Source of the DNA: Vicugna pacos
Taxonomy: Eukaryota > Chordata > Mammalia > Artiodactyla > Camelidae
Direction: 5' to 3'
Assembly (NCBI RefSeq): GCF_048564905.1
Contig: NC_132989.1
Location: forward strand, 100,356,257-100,420,256
Length of the DNA: 64,000 nt
Shown: positions 61,161 to 64,000 of the stretch, piece by piece
Layout: each line of letters opens with the position of its first letter
How positions within the stretch are numbered: position 1 is the stretch's first letter
Notes under the pieces: model-generated
Told to the model about the DNA's origin: nothing
What the model saw: the letters and a program-made list of their open reading frames with translations, nothing else
The model's database searches: none
Made by a program: the position numbers and the translations under genes

Positions 61161-61314
61161 TTTTTTTTAATTTTGTTCTTTTTGTTTTGTTTGTTTGTTG
61201 CAGAGGGAGGTAATTAGGTTTACTTGTTTATTTTTTTGATGGAGGTACTGAGGATTGAACCCAGGACCTTGTGCATGCTAGGCATGCACTCTACCACTAA
61301 GCTATCTCCTCCCC
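61161..61314 (-). mobile_element. Camelid tRNA-derived SINE (Vic-1 type), copy 4
   Basis: The minus strand reads GGGGAGGAGATAGCTTAGTGG (A-box region), TAGAGTGCATGCCTAGCATG, B box GGTTCAATCC (plus-strand 61252-61261), CAGTACCTCCATC, an A-rich linker and CCTAATTACCTCCCTC with an A-rich tail. It is the best-preserved tRNA-like half of the four copies. The plus-strand frame starting at 61224 is only the antisense of this SINE. Confidence 0.95.
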
Positions 61315-61325
61315 AACAAACACAT
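61315..61325. repeat. Probable target-site duplication, right copy (SINE at 61161)
   Basis: AACAAACACAT; one difference from 61150-61160. Confidence 0.5.
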
Positions 61326-62794
61326 ACTTTTAGTTCTATGGTAGTCCTGTTCCGTTTTCCAATGACCACGCTTCATTTGAATCATAACTTTCAAATTACT
61401 ATATTTGGAGACGCAGGCATTAGGAGAATTGGTTTCTCCTTGAAAAGAGCTCCCTTGTGACATGTTGTTTCAGGCTTTTCCAATAATATAAGAAAATTCT
61501 CATGAGACAGAAGCAAACTTGAACTTGCTGTTAAGGGGAGCTCAATATGTACTGAGTACTAAGGATATTCTGAATTATACAAAATCTCACATAGACTCCT
61601 ATTCATTTTTTTAAGTCTCTACTCTCTTCAGAGAGTAGTAACTCAACTTTCGAATGTAAACACTGAAAATGAAATGCCTGCTGAAGAAGAACTTGGGGAG
61701 GAGGTGGCTACTTACGTAGTAAAGTGAGATAAGTAATTAAAGAATCAAAACTGGGTTGGTAATGATGCTAGGGGACTTACATCCTGGTTCTCTGATAGAT
61801 GACAGATAGGTAGATAGATAAATAGATAGGGTAGATATAGATATGTATTTATATATACACAGACACATATATATGGGGCTTGCAAGACTTCATAAAATGT
61901 CTATTATCTGTTGTAGCCACAGAACTAAGAAGAACCTAAAAAGAGTTTGATTATGCAAATTTATTAATTGCAGCATCAGTTCAACTTATAGGCTTAGTAA
62001 GTGTCTGTTGAAATCACTAGTGTTCTACCACTCAGAACTATCCTTTAGTGTACTAGCTGATTATCACTGTCCTCCACACAGTACAAGCAGACAACAAACT
62101 GCAGATTCCCTTCACCTGCCTCAGGACCTTTTACTTTTGTTTTACTCTAAGTTTTGTATTTTAGAGTTCTTAACTGTAAGCAGTCAAGTTGTGACTAGTG
62201 AATTGATCTATAAAAAGAAAAAATAAAGGATATTAGGTGACTCAATCTCCAAAAATTGTTGGGATACCTAGAGAATCATTCTTGGAAGGTAGGTAACTTG
62301 GGATAATGCCCAAAAATCCCTCCACAAAACTATCTAAGCCGGGAAATAGCGGCCACCTTGTCAGAACTCTAGCTATTTCAGCTTGTTCGACTGTCAGTGT
62401 ACTGCTAGCACAATCAGCCCTTTTATCCTGGAAGCTGCTGCTAACACTGCTTCTACTGTTGCTTAAGGAATCTAAATTCAATATAGCTGCCCCTGCTGCC
62501 AAAGAGAACAATTTACTATTGCTGTTAATTCTGCTGGCCATAATTTATTGTGTCAAAATCTAGGGCATGTGCCCCTGATTCCAAAAGCATTAGTTCAGTG
62601 CCCGTGCAAGTTAAACCAGGGAAACTGATTATTTGGGATTTTTATATATTATAGTGGGAGTCATGCATTGTCTTGCCTAAGACCCAAAAATGAAAAGGTA
62701 TTTTTGATACCATGTGGCCATGATAATATCATCTACATCATATTATTATCATTATACCACTCCTCCCTAAAAACAAAACAAATCAAACACTATT
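61326..62794. other. Unassigned DNA with a GATA-type tract
   Basis: A GATA/GATAG tract lies at 61793-61845. 62280-62570 is less AT-rich and holds overlapping frames of 85 (plus) and 99 (minus) codons with Leu- or Ser-rich low-complexity translation; I recognise no domain and do not call a gene. Confidence 0.5.
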
Positions 62795-63555
62795 TATCAG
62801 TAAATAGATCATAACCTATCCACTTACTCAGACCCAAAATCTTAGACTTATCTGTGGTGCATCTTGCCTTTACACTCTATATCCAATTCACTAGAAAGTT
62901 CTCTCAAATCTATTTCTAAAGAGATCTACACCTCATTACTTACACCACTACAAACCTTCCTCAAGCCACTAACATCAGGACTCCAGATACAGTCTCCTGC
63001 CAGATCTCCATGCCTCCCTTCTTGGTACCCTGAAAGCCACGTACTATACAATAGTCAGAAGAGTCTTTCATAGGCTTAAATAACATCAAGTTGTTGCCCT
63101 ATCTAAAACTCCTCATTGGAAACAGAAGACCTTCCTAACTTCTTACCATGTCTACAATTTTTTGCATGATAGACTCCCTGCCTTGTTCTCTGCCCTGATT
63201 TACTACCAACTCCGTGATACCCTACACTGCCCTTTTTGTTTCTTGGGTCCTTTGTATTTCTTCTCTTTATGAAAAAAAAAGTTTTTTCTCAAAAACATCT
63301 TTTTTTCTGGAAAATTCATTGCTTAGATCTTTACTTGGTTTTCTCTTTGTCATATCAATGGATTGTGTCAGTTGCAAAGGGATACATTTCTCAACTACCC
63401 TTGCTAAAAAAAATCTATAGTCATTTCTACCCGTTTTATATCCTTGAAAGCTTTAATGAAGAGGCAATGACTCTCTCTCTCTCAAATGCTCATTGGTGTA
63501 ACCACTATGTCCATAATGCTTTTTATAGAGTAGGTACTCAGTAAACACAGTTGAC
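62795..63555 (+). mobile_element. L2 LINE, 3' portion
   Basis: Sense L2 order: AATCTTAGACTTATCTGTGG, CCAATTCACTAGAAAGTTCTC, TCAGAAGAGTCTTTCATAGGC, AAACTCCTCATTGGAAACAG, CCCTGCCTTGTTCTCTGCCC and, at the 3' end, ATAGAGTAGGTACTCAGTAA and ACACAGTTGACT. The part at about 63250-63470 fits poorly and may be replaced or very decayed. Ancient and non-coding. Confidence 0.7.
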
Positions 63556-64000
63556 TTGTAAATCTAAATCCTATGCTTTAACCACAGTATAATCTGTTAC
63601 TCCAAATAAAAACTGGTAACCATAAATGTTAGTACTGTCATGAAAGCTGATTTTTAGTAACTCCATAAGGAGTTCTACCTCTCATGGCCTGTTCTACATT
63701 GCTTATATTCAGGGAAGTAGAGAAAATATACAGACTTTTGAAAATGCAAATATATAAGGTATCTCCATATATCAAAATTAATTAGAAATTCCACATGCTC
63801 TATTAATAATCTGAATTAAATGTACTAATGCCTTGTATATCGGATGGAGACATAAGAATCACGTAACAAAGGTACGACCTATGTGTTTTTAGCCTGCACT
63901 CGTTTTCTTTGCATCTTGGATGATCCTGAGTTGACCTGTAAAGATCTTTCTTTGCTATATTCTAAATGACTTTCAATATCAATAGATAAAACATAGTTAC
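63556..64000. other. Unassigned DNA
   Basis: No recognised repeat, exon or RNA gene. Confidence 0.55.

Noticed and set aside
61224-61460. 78-codon frame containing EPRTLCMLGMHSTTKLSPP
   Set aside because: This peptide is the antisense translation of a tRNA-derived SINE, a common false gene call.

Overview
This window is AT-rich mammalian nuclear DNA that looks like intergenic or deep-intronic sequence, and I find no convincing protein-coding gene in it. Four copies of a tRNA-derived SINE (near 6374, 38799, 48772 and 61314) point to a camelid such as camel, llama or alpaca. Each starts with a G-rich tRNA-like head, keeps a recognisable B box and GGTCCTGGGTTC-type core, and ends in a CTAATTACCTCC-type tail. 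This matches the camelid-restricted Vic-1 family as I know it. Short L1 tails of the cetartiodactyl type agree with this. The longest open frames are all explained by repeats: the 240-codon frame at 28286 is L1 ORF2 plus inverted L1 DNA, and the 207-codon frame at 1557 is the antisense of L1 ORF2.

Layout. 1-1070: microsatellite and unassigned DNA. 1072-7192: a nearly full-length old L1 in two opposed parts, the pattern left by twin priming, with a Vic-1 SINE inside, then an ERV LTR (7195-7495). 7.5-17 kb: sparse old repeats (MLT1, L1, MIR, L2). 17.1-18.35 kb: MLT1, an L1 ORF2 fragment and an AT-rich satellite-like stretch. 20.4-22.6 kb: more old L1. 22.6-27.7 kb: mostly unassigned. 27.75-30.23 kb: a younger L1 with an internal inverted segment and an expanded TA tract, followed by L2. 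32-39.4 kb: L2, MIR, a MaLR-like LTR, L1 tails and a second SINE. 40.2-44 kb: L1ME, an MLT1 LTR split by a small L1 with a perfect target-site duplication, and further L1 tails. 46.5 kb: a short L1 with target-site duplications. 48.8-50.2 kb: a third SINE and old L1. 52-61 kb: MLT1, two ERV LTRs, a long TA/CA microsatellite, LINE-like relics and a full-length-looking MLT1 LTR. 61-63.6 kb: a fourth SINE on the minus strand and L2.

There is no operon, CRISPR array, rRNA or functional tRNA gene. I do not see an undescribed functional system. What is worth a second look is the insertion history: nested elements with datable junctions, two rearranged L1 copies, a microsatellite that grew out of an L1 sequence, a possible retrocopy tail and one weak microexon candidate. 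Repeat names rest on recalled consensus sequences, not on a search, and most boundaries are good to tens of bases only.
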